A stretch of DNA of 64,000 bases from Mesostigma viride (GCA_009746045.1 RPFO01001034.1:466001-530000), one strand, 5' to 3'. Shown: positions 1 to 12,000, numbered from the stretch's first letter. Notes: generated from the sequence alone by a model not told the origin. Translations and numbers: made by a program.

Positions 1-78
1 AAAGCACGCCGTAAAAAACTGCCGTCACACGAAGAAGCAGTACGTGCAGCCTACCTGTACCACACACAACCAGAATAC

Positions 79-192
79 TTGTCTCACTGGATACACGCCC
101 TATCTAATGGTTGTCTCACTGGATACACGCCCTATCTATTAGTTGTCTCACTGGATACACGCCCTATCTAATAGCTGTCTCACTGGATACAC
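79..192. repeat. Tandem repeat, about 31-32 bp unit, 3.5 copies
   Basis: Each unit consists of TTGTCTCACT followed by about 21 bp beginning GGATACACGCCC. The TTGTCTCACT part matches short motifs dispersed elsewhere in the window (8199-8248, 25495-25565). The last copy is partial. It may have grown by repeated micro-insertion with target duplication, or simply by slippage. Confidence 0.85.
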
Positions 193-2407
193 ACTTATCT
201 CTTTCATTCTCTTCGGGAACCCTCACTCCCTGCCCATCTCTCCACACCACCCCTGGTATACGTTCCACACAATTGACCGCTATGGGGTCAGCTTTATATT
301 GGGCCTAGGTCTGGATGCACGTACCGTCAGCTCTATGCTGACAACCAACCAGGGAATGGCATTCCACTTGGTGCTACTCCAGGTCCCCTTTAATCACCAA
401 CCACCGCACGCAAGTATGGTGTGCCAGCACCGCCACTGGCTGCTGATAAACGGCTGGTTGCTGACTAGTAAAAGCAGCTGATTCATCAGCCCCCTTGCTA
501 CTTAGACTCCCGCCCTTGCGCTGCTCTGCTACTGACGGCTATCGCCGGTAACAATCTTCCTCAGGAATTTCCCCTTTCAGCAGCAGCTACAAATATGGCC
601 ATAAACTTAGCCTGCCACCAAGCTGCTCACATGACCATCCAGGCACCTGCTGTTATGCTTTGCTGTCTCTCTTTCTCTTTGTCTAATTAAAAGTTGTCTA
701 CCGGTCACAAGAAACTGTGCCAGGGAAATCCAGTTCCAGCAACCCCGCCTGAAGCAAAAGGGACAGGATTACCTGCTAGTGACTGCCCCGTGCCTAATCC
801 GCAACAAAGGCGCTACATAGTAGTCAATCAAAGACAAACCACAACCCAGCGCACATTATAACGAGAAACCCTAAAACGGAACCTTGCTAGCCTGTCCTTG
901 CTAACATCGGAACTGGGACCTGCCCCCATCATGCATCCCTGCTGTTCAACCCTTCGCCGTCCCTGACAAAAAAGATATGGCAGTGCCAATCACCAGCCCA
1001 TCGCTTCTATATTCCCCAGCCCATCACTTCTACATTCCCCAGCCCATCACTTCTATATGCCCCAGACCACCACTTCATTCACCCAGGCCACCACTTTGGT
1101 TATGCCTCGCCCCAATGCGCCAAGTCGACGCTGAGGAGTCTAGTTTTCGTAAATTCAACAGATGGATTCGTGCTGTTGCCGAGAACCAAACTGCTGCACC
1201 CGTGCATCACCTCGATTCCGCTCTCCCCCCGGCCACTTAGAGCTGAGATGGCATACCGCACACCCCTAGGATGGCATGAAGATGCAAGTACACAATAGTC
1301 AAATGGCCCCGCAACACCGCATGAGCCAACATGGCCTAGCGGTAGCTCATGAACTAACAAGAAACCTGGGAAGCACTACGGCCAAGGTCAGCAGTCGCCA
1401 AGGTCAACAGTCATCAAGACTCCTTTCTGCAGACCACGACGTGCCTCAGCCTGGCCCCTCATTCATCATCCATTGCCCATCGCCGATCATCCATCCCTAC
1501 TCAAAGAAATTTGTACCATGTTACTCCCCCGATGGAGGCAAGGTGTTCAAATGAATGGATACGTCGCCTGGCTGCCTATCGTTTCCAACATCCCTTGGCC
1601 TAATGGCATTCCTCACCTGTAGTCAGACACAGATAGCCTCAAACTCTTCCTAGCAACGATTGCTCCGGTAAAGCGTTCCCCATTCATGCATACATGGTGA
1701 GGTCAGCCCCACACCAAAAGAAGATGATGCCACTATCTTTCTTTCTTTCTTGCCTCCACCCAGATTCTAGCGCAGCACCCTCACAGCCCGCCCAAGATGC
1801 ATCCGCCATGCCAATCGGACTGCAACATCTCCCAAAGGGGATAACCGACACCAACTCATGACATCACAACACCATAACATGCCTCTCCATATGGTATGCG
1901 TCAGGGATCCAAGCCAGCGACACTTCCGAAGCAACCTAAAGAATACATGACCCCCCCATTCCACTAAAGATGGGCACAGTGCGGTGCAGTGGACCTTGCC
2001 TGCACCCTCACGCATGATGACCGTGAAGCTGGGCACGGCCCAGACAACCAGGCTGCGGCCGCCTCACGGAAAAAGCCTCACATATGGCTATTTTACAAGT
2101 ACGTCATCTTGCCTGATCCACTGCATCCCCCTCAGGACAAAGTCAGACGCCTCTTTCAACCCCATGTCAACAACTGAATTCTCACGCACTCACGTGATGC
2201 AGTCCTATTGATCCCCTGGTCCGACGGTCGATGTGCCCGACACCCCCCTCACAACGCATGCCTGAATCCACTGTCTTCTCGCAAAGGGGCCGGATTAGGA
2301 AAATAATGGCGGCATCCGATCTTAGTGGCTGATCATGGCAGCTAATCCAACGCCCTCGCTCCCTATTTCGGTCTACGCGAAGACTAGGAGACATGACTTT
2401 CACTCAC
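193..2407. other. No exon recognised; probable RPL11 intron or intergenic
   Basis: On the minus strand this stretch follows the donor site of RPL11 exon 4. I searched for the missing C-terminal third of L11 (the segment beginning YDPSTGIYG in relatives) and did not find it. Either the intron runs past the window edge or the gene is cut. Small open frames here show no family resemblance. A CCCAGCCCATCACTTCTATAT-like repeat lies at about 1000-1060. Confidence 0.5.
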
Positions 2408-3955
2408 TTGATCCCCAGGTCGATGTGCTCCTGGATACCGAAGCCGAAGCAGCCGGTATCGCTGAAGTTCTGCCGCAGCAGCTCGTACTCCTTCACCTTG
2501 AGGCCCGACTCGATCAGCTGCATCGCCTTCTCCCCCCGCAGCGTCACGTGGCAAGAGATCTTCTCACCACGGCGGATGCCAAAGGTACGCACCGTGTAGC
2601 GGGCTGTGGGCGAGAAGGAGGAGGAAATGGGGGGAGAGTGGGGGAGGAAGAAAAAGGGGGGGGGGGAGGGGGCAGAAAAATGAGGGGGGGGGGGAGAAGA
2701 AGGGAGGGAGGGAGGGAGGGAGGGAGGGAGGAGAGGGAGGGAGGAGGGAGGGAGGGAGGGAGGGAGGGAGGGAGGGAGGGAGGGAGGGAGGGAGGGAGGG
2801 AGGGAGGGAGGGAGGGAGGGAGGGGGGGGAGGGAGGGAGGGGGGGGCGAAGACACGGCAAAGAGGGAAGGAGTCCAATGCGGGCGGCAATGATGTCGTGT
2901 AAGACACCAGGTAAGGGGGGGGAGGGGGGGAAGAGAAAATGGGCAGGCAAAAAGGAAAGAGGGCGGGAGAAGAGAAGAAAAGACAAGCCACGCTGTCTGC
3001 CTGTAGTGAAGATGGCGCGTGATTATCATTTGGAGGTTGGGGGGTAAAGGTAGCCTGGCAAATAACCTACGAATTACACCCGTCAAATGCTTCTGGGTCT
3101 AACTAATTTATGGCCATAGACTAACAACAACAAACCATCAGATTAATGGGGATCATAAGCTTCTGTATTAGGTAGGCTTATACACCACTCACCGGGATGC
3201 TGCCTTGACTTGCTAATAAAACAGTGCAATGCTCAACGGAATTATAAGCACAATTGCAAATCCCACGAGCGCCAAATCGTCAACAGAAGAGGGGATTCAT
3301 GATCGTTTGTAAGACTAACTCGATTCTAACAATAACGAAGGTGGCAACATACCCTTGGAGAACACAGGCTGCTGTCCCGACAGCTGCTCAAGCACCTGCG
3401 AGCATAAGAACAATCATTGGCGGATACATGTCGATCAGGAAGACTGCTACCCTAGACGGCATGTCCTATGCATAAAGCAGGAATCTAGTGAGATTATAAG
3501 CATCGTCCAGCACCACACTTTACGAAATGAAGGCCGATACGGCCAATAACATATATGAGCAAAAAACACACTCATTACCTTCGCCGCGCGCGTGAGACGA
3601 TCTCCGCTCTCTCCCACAGAAATGTTCAGGACCAGCTTCTGGACCCTGATCTCCCGCATGGGGTTTGCCTTCTTCTTCTCGGACACCTACAATAATACCA
3701 CGCGCAGTACAATAAGACCATTCAATTTCATGGGATTAGAATGTAATGCCGGACGCAGAAACCGCAAGACCTACGGCAATTTTCATCCCGGTGGTAAAAG
3801 TAGCAGGTCTGTCCCTCTATGTACCACGGCGCCGCCTCAAACCATACTGCCCAAGAACCCTGCATAACATCTACAGCTTTAATCCCTCATCATCGACGTC
3901 GTCAAAAGAATAGCCTAGCATTTTCACCACTTCTTCAGACATGGCTGCTTACCAT
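2408..3955 (-). CDS. RPL11: 60S ribosomal protein L11 (uL5), 5' part, four exons
   Basis: Component of the 60S subunit that binds 5S rRNA in the central protuberance. Exons on the minus strand: 3955-3953 (the ATG alone), 3686-3579, 3395-3353, 2603-2408. All introns are GT-AG and the phases agree (0, 0, 1, 2 at the exon ends). The joined product begins [14 protein letters not shown], continues with [34 protein letters not shown] and [15 protein letters not shown], and ends at EHIDLGI plus a split Lys codon. That is about 116 of the usual 170-180 residues, nearly identical in pattern to plant and animal L11. The C-terminal exons are not in the window. An intron directly after the start codon is common in ribosomal protein genes. 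The 43-bp third exon is easy to miss by gene prediction. The start is inferred from ATG|GTAAGC, because the next exon itself opens with GTG and has no ATG at the expected place. Confidence 0.93.
2640..2860. repeat. GGGA-rich polypurine tract in RPL11 intron 3
   Basis: Nearly uninterrupted GGGA repeats with G-runs, within the intron between RPL11 exons 3 and 4 (3352-2604). Long open frames here on both strands are an effect of low complexity and are not genes. Confidence 0.95.
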
Positions 3956-4801
3956 GGCTGCCAGGTGCTCCGGACTATGGTGGTGCCTGATAGAGGCCTC
4001 AATCGGGCGGAGGCGGCTGCTTTTGTTCTCGCTCGACGCTCCCTTCCCTTCTGCCCCGGCTGGCCGAGTGCGCGCGTCGCTATGCGGGGTGCGGCCGGGG
4101 GCCACGCGCGTCGCGTCGCGCGCAAGAAAATGCCGCAAGCAGCCAGCAGGTAGCAAAAAACCGATGTATGCACTGCAGCACGGCGTCCGTAGTCCGTGCC
4201 TTACCGTAGTAGGGCACAGGAGTATGGCGCGGCGCCCACAAGCCACAGCAGACAGCAGCATATTATAACCTGGCATATAGATTAAAAATATAATTACTTA
4301 CAGCAGAGTGAAATCACTCAAACCAAAGCAAACGCCCAGCTATAAACCTATATACAGAGCCATGTCAAAGCTCTATATATGTATATATGCCTATTTCTTC
4401 GAGGTTCTTCTTCTTTTCGGGGTTTTCCTTATGTTGCATGCCAATCTCACCTCCGTAATCGGTAATTCCTCATTCCCAATCGGGTTCATTTATGCCTGAG
4501 CAAACTGCTTACTGTACACCGCCCGCATTCCATACATACGTCCGCTTTTTCAATTTCCCTCTACTTACCGTAGGTGGTTCAATTTCCCCGACTCCCTGCC
4601 GCCTCTGACATTTCCCGTGTTATTATTACGATGCGCTCGGACCGGCTCGGACTTTTTTATCAATTAATTATAAGTAATCGAGGGGGCTTTTAAATATATT
4701 ATGTTTGTGTCTGTAGTGTAAAGCGCATCCATGTTACAAGACCATCATGAAAAGGAAGCGGACATGTCTGAATCACCGACGAAAAGCCTTGTGGACGGGC
4801 C
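3956..4801. promoter_or_regulatory. Upstream region of RPL11; GC- and CpG-rich near the gene
   Basis: From 3960 to about 4200 the sequence is clearly richer in GC and CpG than its surroundings. It lies directly 5' of the RPL11 start (minus strand), as expected for the promoter and 5' UTR of a housekeeping gene. I see no convincing TATA box. From 4260 to 4800 the sequence is AT-rich and nothing else was recognised. Confidence 0.4.
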
Positions 4802-5110
4802 ATGAATTTGTGGCCGGAAACTATTTATGATCACGAGAAGGGCAAAGTTACCAATGATCACTCATTTTTTGTTCTCGATGACCAGGGCAAATGGGCGAAG
4901 TGCAAGGCCTGCCGGCATGTCGAAACAGGACGGCAGATCACCATGAGAAAACCATATGCAATCGGGGCGCTGAAACAGCACTTGATGGAATGCGGCCACG
5001 CCCAGAACCTTTGAAAATGGAAAATGGAGCCCAAGCAAACCACAATCAATTCCCTCTTCGCCAAGGCCACCACTGGTACAAAGCAAACGACACGAGGGTA
5101 AATTGACGCA
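4802..5110 (+). pseudogene. BED-type zinc finger fragment, transposase remnant
   Basis: An ATG-initiated frame of 70 codons (4802-5014) contains W-x2-C-x2-C followed by an LKQHLMECGH motif. This spacing is typical of BED fingers at the N-terminus of hAT-type transposases. After the stop, another frame reads INSLFAKATTGTKQ, which resembles the linker that follows such fingers. The coding potential then decays. No catalytic transposase domain follows, so I call it a truncated transposon remnant. A host zinc-finger gene whose later exons I missed is less likely. Confidence 0.5.
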
Positions 5111-6389
5111 GTGTTCATGGAAGATGGAAACTACCGCGCTACCGATGTTGACAGCGGTATCTAAAGCTCTCGGGTGACCGCGCAATCAAGAAGCTACAAT
5201 CATTCAGCACAGCGTAAGCTCATGATATCCACTGGGTAGGTACGTACTAAGCGCGGGGGATGCCTACTGGTTAAGGGCTCGTTACGCACACGCTTGATAT
5301 GATCGTGGTCCCCTGGGAATCGGAACCGTTTGGCCTAGACCCCGGGGCACGATTGAGCATGGGGGCACCACGATGCGGTGCCCCCTGCAGAGATCCATTT
5401 CTGTGCGACAACACGGTGTTCGAAACCGTCCTGCTACACCGGCCATGTCCATTAGTGTGTGTGACACTATTTGCCTATCGACTGTTGGCGCTGCCCCAAT
5501 TGTGGCGAATGTTCCACGCGCTAATCGCGAACACACACTGTTTGCTGTGTATTAGTTGCCGTTATGCATGCTTGAAAAGTGGATGCACTTCCCGGTGCCG
5601 TGAACCTGCAGGGAGTCAGCAGAAGCGCGGCTTCATGTCCATTCCGATGAAACAAGCAGTTTCCTCCAACTATCACAAGCCATTTTGTAATCTCGGAAGT
5701 AAGAAAAACGGTTTAAAAAGTTAATGACCGGGAAAAAAAAGTTTATGACCGGGAGATATCGCAAGTAGCAATATAAATTGCTAACTCGCACAAATATATT
5801 TGTAACACTAATTGGCATGGATGGTGTACCTGGGCTTATGGTACACACATGCCATGACAAGCGAGAGGCCGGGGGGGGGGGGGGGGGGGGGGGGAGGAAG
5901 GGATCGAGAAGAAGAGCAGGAGGTGGCAGATACGCAAGTCTTGGCCGTGCCGAGCCCCACATGTAGGTCGTGTTAACCCCCAATTTCAGTCGTGTTAACC
6001 CTAGATAGCAATGCAAGACAAGAGCTGTATCTGGGCCCAGGGGGGAAGGGGCCCGTGCGGATGATCCCGAGGGCAGGTTACCCTGTATTCGCGCATGCTA
6101 CCCCTTCTCTCTGAGCGCGAGTCATGGGAATAGTGTTCGTTGGATATACGCGCATGTGGTTTGTGCGTGGGCCCTTCATCGGTGGGTGGCCAGTGCATGA
6201 CCTTGTGGGTCGCGTGGGCGGGTGGGAATGCACAGAGAGGCTGGATGTTTCTCTTTTTGGCCGGGGATAGAAACCTTCCCAGTGGGCAGGGTTTGGGGGG
6301 GGTTGAAGGTGTTTTGGAGCTAGAACAGAAGCCTATCCGGGCGGAGGGGCCGGGGTGATTGGTAAAGGGCGCCGGACGAGACCACCCTC
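5111..6389. other. No gene recognised; 26-bp poly-G run
   Basis: Intergenic DNA with a long G homopolymer at about 5870-5894. The open frames across it are short and have no recognisable domains. Confidence 0.5.
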
Positions 6390-7830
6390 TTCGAGGACAC
6401 TGGGCACGTACGTGCAGACATGGCTTGACTGCCTGGCTATCGAGGCCCGTGCAGTGGGGCTTGAGGTCAGCAAGAAGACAGAGGCTCTGGCGATAATTTG
6501 GGCTCACCCACCCACCGCCAGCCTATCTCCTTAACGGCTCTCGAGTCCTGTATCGGGACCGCGTCAAGCTGCTGGGCAGCCTGCTTCCCAGCTGCGAGGC
6601 TGATGTGGACCACCGCAGCTCCCTCGCCTGGCACGCTTTACGCCATTACCGGGCCCTGTGACGCAAGCCCCTTAGCAAGATCGAGAAACAGGACCTGTTT
6701 AAGGTCCTCGTCCTTCCTGTTCTTACGTATGGAACGCCGCACATTTGAAAGTGCTGTCCTCCGGCTTTTTGCCTTTGCGATGTGTGCAGTTCTTGGACGT
6801 TTGGAATCATGGCATGGCTAACGTGATGACTCAGACTAGCTACCTTTTCAGTGGTTTTCCATTTGCGGGTATTTCCTCGTAAATGGTGGGAGAGCGATCG
6901 CAGCAATGGTGCTCACCACTAGACACTCCCGGCCAGTTAGGCTCGAAACACACGCCCTGATCAAGCATGCTGTTTCCGGCCCCACCGTCTAGGTCATCTA
7001 GTCGCTCTACACGTAAGCCAGCCATAATTTCAATGCACAAGGATACACATTTCCATCACCATTCATCTTCATCATCCTGAACGACTCGAACACGCGGACA
7101 AGATAACGGCAGGCTCGAGCTACCATGGTCCGGATTCTCCCGATTTCTGGCCTGCGCTGGTTGTCTCCTTGGTATGGGGCCGAGACGTGGACCCTCACCG
7201 GCCGCCGACCTGGCGCCCGCAAGCTGGACAGCGCGGTCACCAACATGCTGCGATCCATTTCCAGAGTAGGATATGCTGCTCATGTCCGCTATGAGGGTCA
7301 CCTTTGTACCTTGGCATGCCATATATCACCAGCACCATTAAGCAGCGGCGCCTGCAGCTCGTAGGGCACCTAGCTCGCACCAACCAGGTAGACACCTCAC
7401 GTGGCCCCCCAGCGGGACTGCGACCAGCTCAGCCAGGCCGGCACCTCCTGACGTGGGCCGGCCTGGCCCCGTGATGTTAGACGCCGCAAGGCCCGCATGC
7501 CTTCAAAGAACAGCTAGTAGAGGACATGGGGGGGCTAGGCCTCTCTGTGATTTGGAAGAAGATGATGGACAAGGCCAAGCTAGTGGGCCTGGGCAGGTCA
7601 TAGAGGACAACGAGCCCCCCCCCGTGCGGAAGCGCCCGCGTGTGCAAACCCGCGGGAGGCACGCCAGACAGCTCCCCTAGGGTAGCGTGATGTTGTTGGC
7701 TTTAGATAGATGTTGTAGGTAGCTGATGTAGATAGATTAGACTAGTAGGACTGTTTGCACCCATCCATCCATCCATCGGGGTTAATGCTCCGTGACTCCC
7801 CAACGGGAGCACGAGTCTAATTAATTAATG
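6390..7830 (+). mobile_element. LINE (class A) 3' part, interrupted by SINE1
   Basis: Decayed non-LTR retrotransposon. About 6425-6732 encodes the RT thumb region (CLAIEARAVGLEV, DLFKVLVLPVLTYG in broken frames). The coding sequence resumes after the insertion at 7178 with GAETWTL, then a GHLARTNQVDTS segment at about 7350-7420. The 3' UTR carries CCATCCATCC runs and ends at about 7785-7830 with a hairpin (TGCTCC...GGGAGCA) followed by TAATTAATTAAT. The frame is broken several times, so this copy is dead. The class A tail recurs at 20822, 22120, 22735, 60260 and 60475. Confidence 0.85.
6733..7171 (+). mobile_element. SINE1, longest copy (439 bp), with GTATGG target duplication
   Basis: Splits the LINE at TTACGTATGG and is flanked by GTATGG at 6727-6732 and 7172-7177. 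It starts AACGCCGCACATTTG and ends TGGTTGTCTCCTTG, without a poly-A tail. The same sequence occurs at 18412-18870 (opposite strand), 8420-8615 (5' truncated) and in much shorter pieces. The shared 3' end and variable 5' ends point to a retroposed element. I see no clear pol III A and B boxes, so the source RNA is unknown. Confidence 0.8.
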
Positions 7831-8111
7831 AGTTCATTATAGTTGTCTCTCTTAATGGATCAGCGACATGTATTATGTTTGTACGTACTCAGTCGACTGC
7901 TCTCCTGCATGGGCATTGGGCGACTCGATCCCGCCACAAATTACGAGAAGGACTTCCTAAAGGTGCCGGATTAATTAGTCTCGTGTCCCTGTTGGGGGAT
8001 CACGGAGCACTGAATTTCCCGATCAAGATATCAAGGCACTGAATTCCCCGATTAAGATATAGTTGTATGGTTGTCTCGTTGATAGTGGACGTCTCCCCAA
8101 GACATCAATAT
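7831..8111. other. Retroelement debris, no gene
   Basis: Contains isolated GTTGTCTC motifs (about 7852 and 8071) and an inverted fragment at about 7950-8010 (rc of the class A hairpin: CCTGTTGGGGGATCACGGAGCA-like) next to TTAATTAG. No coding potential was seen. Confidence 0.5.
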
Positions 8112-8147
8112 CAAGGAGACAACCAGCGCAGGCCAGAAATCGGGAGA
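8112..8147 (-). mobile_element. 36-bp 5'-truncated SINE1 insertion with 8-bp target duplication
   Basis: The 36 bp are the reverse complement of the SINE1 3' end (begins CAAGGAGACAACCAGCGC). They are flanked by ATCAATAT at 8104-8111 and 8148-8155. This fixes the exact SINE1 3' terminus at CTCCTTG and shows insertion of a very short piece. Confidence 0.85.
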
Positions 8148-8198
8148 ATCAATATGTACATCTTCCACGGCGTTGGATCGCCATGCGTCCAGGCATCG

Positions 8199-8248
8199 TT
8201 GTCTCACTTCATAAATGTTGTCTCACTAGTTGTCTCACTTCATAAATG
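8199..8248 (+). repeat. Clustered GTTGTCTCACT motifs with TCATAAATG repeats
   Basis: Three TTGTCTCACT motifs are interleaved with two TCATAAATG copies. The pattern resembles a micro-insertion that duplicated its 9-10 bp target, with an extra motif copy in between. Confidence 0.6.
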
Positions 8249-8339
8249 TCCACAGCTAGTCTAAAAATATGGGCCTCAACTGAGTTAGGCCTCAAGCTAA
8301 TCTTGCACGCAAACTATGCCTACCAAGCTTATTATATTT

Positions 8340-8929
8340 CCTAGGATCCACAATTCAGGTGTCGTAGTCTTTGACAATGTCCGCCCAACGCTGCTTATCC
8401 TGCATATCCGACCATATCTAGCCCGGCTCTACACATCCTATCTAGTCGCTCTACACGTAAGCCAGCCATAATTTCAATGCACAAGGCTACACATTTCCAT
8501 CTCCATTCATATTCATCATCCTGAACGACTCGAAAACGCGGACAAGATAACGGCAGGCTCGAGCTACCATGGTCCGGATTCTTCCGATTTCTGGCCTGCG
8601 CTGGTTGTCTCCTTGATATCTGAGTAAGAGGGGTGGAGCGGATGACGCCAACAGCATCTTTGCTGTGCATGTGGCCAAATCATGTCGCTGTGTGTTATAT
8701 GTTGGCCACCACGTCGCCTTACCCTGGCAGGGCCTGGCAACGTAAAAAGATATCTCCAAGGCTGGCCAGTCGGCAAGGAACCAGCAGGGCTCTCATCTGT
8801 ATCAACTTGATTAGTACGGGCTAGATGGCCAGCAAACTGTAGTCTACGCTGCCTAAAAATATCAGACACACGGGGCATCCCACCATACAACGCCGCCAAG
8901 TGGCGGTGTTCGCCGTACTTCACCCCCAA
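8340..8929 (-). mobile_element. LINE 3' coding fragment, interrupted by SINE1
   Basis: The minus strand encodes MPRVSDIFRQRRLQFAGHLA and then RTNQVDTDE (8887-8800 region), the LINE C-terminal segment also found at 21540-21100 and 52020-52140. Beyond the SINE1 insertion (8420-8615) the frame resumes as MQDKQRWADIVKDY-like sequence at about 8410-8355, matching class B copies. 5' truncated and broken. Confidence 0.75.
8420..8615 (+). mobile_element. SINE1, 196-bp 5'-truncated copy, ATATCT target duplication
   Basis: Matches the 3' part of the 6733-7171 copy and ends with the same TGGTTGTCTCCTTG. Flanked by ATATCT at 8414-8419 and 8616-8621. It sits inside a minus-strand LINE fragment. Confidence 0.82.
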
Positions 8930-9075
8930 GATATACTTCTACTAGTTATGTCCTAGTAACCGTACCATTCAAGGAGGCGGATATACAACATATTGTCATC
9001 AATCCCGATAACGGAGTGGGGTCCAGCCTGTACAACCGCCTCAAGACCTTGCGCTCAACTGCCGTGGATGAGTTG

Positions 9076-12000
9076 CTACGTCTGGGACCTTGCGGTTTGC
9101 TGCAGTGCCAGGAATGAGGCAACGTGCAGCAGCACCGAGATGGCCATCAAGAACAGCTGCTGGATCCACCACTTGCCACCACCAGGGGATTCATAGTTAT
9201 ATAACTGTAGATATGCCTCGGTGTCTAATTCAATGTCCGACAAGGATGCTTCCGATGACATGAATGTTGCCGCGGTCGCATTGGCAGTCTGGCCTAGCGT
9301 GAGCGTGACCCCCTCCGGAAGGAGGTCCAATAAATAAAAGTCCGAGACTCGCAGTGTTGATGCGGGTATTTCGACGCACATCAGCCCAGCAAGCGCGTAC
9401 CGAATATAGCTCACCCACTGCAGCCAGCGTGCGCCGTACGGCATGTCGTCAATACGCACAAGGAATCCACTGAACACGAAACTAACCGCCGACACGGTGG
9501 CTCCCGCCACAAAGGCTATGTCCTGGTTGGGCGCCAGGGACGCGCAGAGCTGGACTGTCTGGGACCCGATCAGCTGCGTGGTCGCGATCAGGATGACGAT
9601 CTTGAAGAAGGACCCGTGCAGTCGGGATAGGAAGTAGGTGCCCAGGATGAATAGGGTGGCACTAATTGCAGCGACGGCAGTCTCCCAGATCATGTAGGTA
9701 ATGTAGTAGGGGAGTGGGGAGTACAGCCGCGATGCGCAATCCTGCAGGGACCCATGCAGCATGCATGCATACCATGGACGCACAACACAACAAATTAGGC
9801 AGGTTCAATAATCGAGGTACCCATGAGGTTGGTAGTCCCAGATGAAGCGGTCACGTGGTCATAATTAATCAATAGTCTCGAGAGGCCATTGTTATTGCTC
9901 ACACAAACATGAGGAAGAAGTACTGGTTGGTAGCGGTGATCACAGCAGCGTTAAATAGGCGGCTTTGACCAGGAAAGCAGCCAGGTAGATGTCCAGAGAT
10001 ACTACACAAACAGCAAGGAAGGATGACCCAGTGGAACAAATGCCTGATGGGAGTTCTTTCCAAGTCTGCCGGTCATCTGCCGTGCAAGGCGACACGCCGC
10101 AGCTGTCACCCTTATCGTTAGCATATGGAACAAGCACCATCTAGCGGCAGAGCGGAGTGTGTCGCTGAACACGTTTTTTAACATCACGCGTTTGGACCTT
10201 GCCCCAAGCCTACTAGAAGAAAATATCAACTACTCTCTCGCAAAATGACCCGACCATACTACAAACTATTAGGTAGGAAGCGGCTGTGGCGTACGTGAAA
10301 CAGAGCCGCAGTGGAGTTGAAGAAAGGGTGCTGCAGGAACTGCCCTTCCATATCACTTCTCGATAAGATATTGATGACTCTTGCGTACCACTAAAGTAGA
10401 ATATACCTATGAATATTGCATACGAAGCAAGAACTTCCTTCTTTCTGCCTGCATTATGCAACAGTTACCTGTCGCTGACACGGACCGTGCAAACTTGTCA
10501 CTTACCAGATGGATACAAAAAAGCTCCAAATGAACAGGCATGTAGAGATGATGGGGCCCGATGAAAGCACGTACAGAAAAGCACACAGAGTCAATGGGAG
10601 CCCTTTGTTGCTTTACATGTAAATCCTCGTATCAACTCTAACCTACAAATAATAATAATAAAAATTTCAAATAATAATAGTAGTAGTAAAAATAATCAGG
10701 TCTCCACCGCGTGTCACAAGGCCCCAACCATCCACTCACGACCACCTGGAGGCAAGTGGCAGCACACCCACCTGGAGGAAATGTGAGCGGTCCGTGATGA
10801 ACAGGGACATGCTAGCGAATGGCATCAGTGTGACGGCGAACACGATAAAGAAGAGCATGCCCGACCGGCTGACCACGTTGTCCATGCCGGCATTCGCGGC
10901 GCCCACCAGCAGGCCCACGATGGCGCCCATGAGCACCCGCCCACCCACGTTGCCGGGGTTCCGCACGTGCGCGCGCAGGCTGTGCCAGAACAGATGCTGG
11001 CATTGATGGAGGAAGCCGGAGGCGGGCCGGCCGGGGGCGTCATGCCGACGGGGGAGATGTCTAGGGTGGACTGGGTGGGTGGAATGCCCTGTCAGCTTAT
11101 CGCTGAGCGCGTGCAACATGACGGCCACTTTATCTGCGCAAGTACAGGGGTGAGGTCAGAGCGCACAGAGGGCAGCAAGAAGGGCCTTTCCTGTCAATGG
11201 AGGGAGGAGTTTTGCGAGGGCGTGCAATTGCATTCATGGTTGACTCGTTAGCTGCGGACACACCAAATGTTGACTCATTGCCACCAGGGCTACACCAGGG
11301 TGCACCAGGGAGGTGTATCCTTATCTGCGCAGAGGGGTACTACAGAGGGAGTAGGACCGCGACAGGGCAGCAAACGATGCGGCCGCCTAGGATGCGGCCA
11401 CAATGCGATGGACACAATAGGGGCATGATTGGAGGGACCCTATAGAACTGCCAGGGCCAGCCAGTGGACTAAAGATGAAGCAACCTGCTGCAGATACCGT
11501 ATACCCTAATCGACTCGTCCAAACTAAATTTGATGCATCACTTACCTGGTCACTGCAACCAAACACGCAAACACACAACAGGAATAACACACAATTGAAT
11601 ATAGTAAACAGTGATTATCACGCTCATTGATAGTAAGCAGTGACTATCACGTTCACTGATAGTAAGCAGTGACTATCACGCTCATTGATAGTAAGCAGTG
11701 ATTATCATACTCATGGATAGGAGCAGCAGCCAAAACCCGCACCAGAAAGGGACAGCAGAAGCGACAGCAGAACTAAGTTGCTTTAGAGTTGCTACAAAGT
11801 TGCTGCAAAGCTGCTTCAAAGTAAGTAGCTGTGTTCTTACCGAGGCTATCATTAAGGTAAGTGGCAGCAAAGAAGCCCGGTGAAATTTTTGGTGCCATAC
11901 TGGATTCGAACACATGACCTCTCACATGATTTCGCGACTATAGGGTCACCTGATCCGAAGGCATCCCAACTGCAAAAAACCTCTTTACTGGAGAGCGGTG

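Noticed and set aside
2335..3086. Gly/Arg/Glu- and Pro/Ser-rich frames of 140-195 codons
   Set aside because: They follow from the GGGA repeat in an RPL11 intron. Only the RPL11 exon part of the minus frame is real.
10213..10461. Extra ABCG exon at 10213-10461 or 9940-10140
   Set aside because: Exon 3 (ending FLQ, phase 0) joins directly and in frame to exon 4 (DCASRLYSPLPYY), which matches the family. Extra exons would break this junction.
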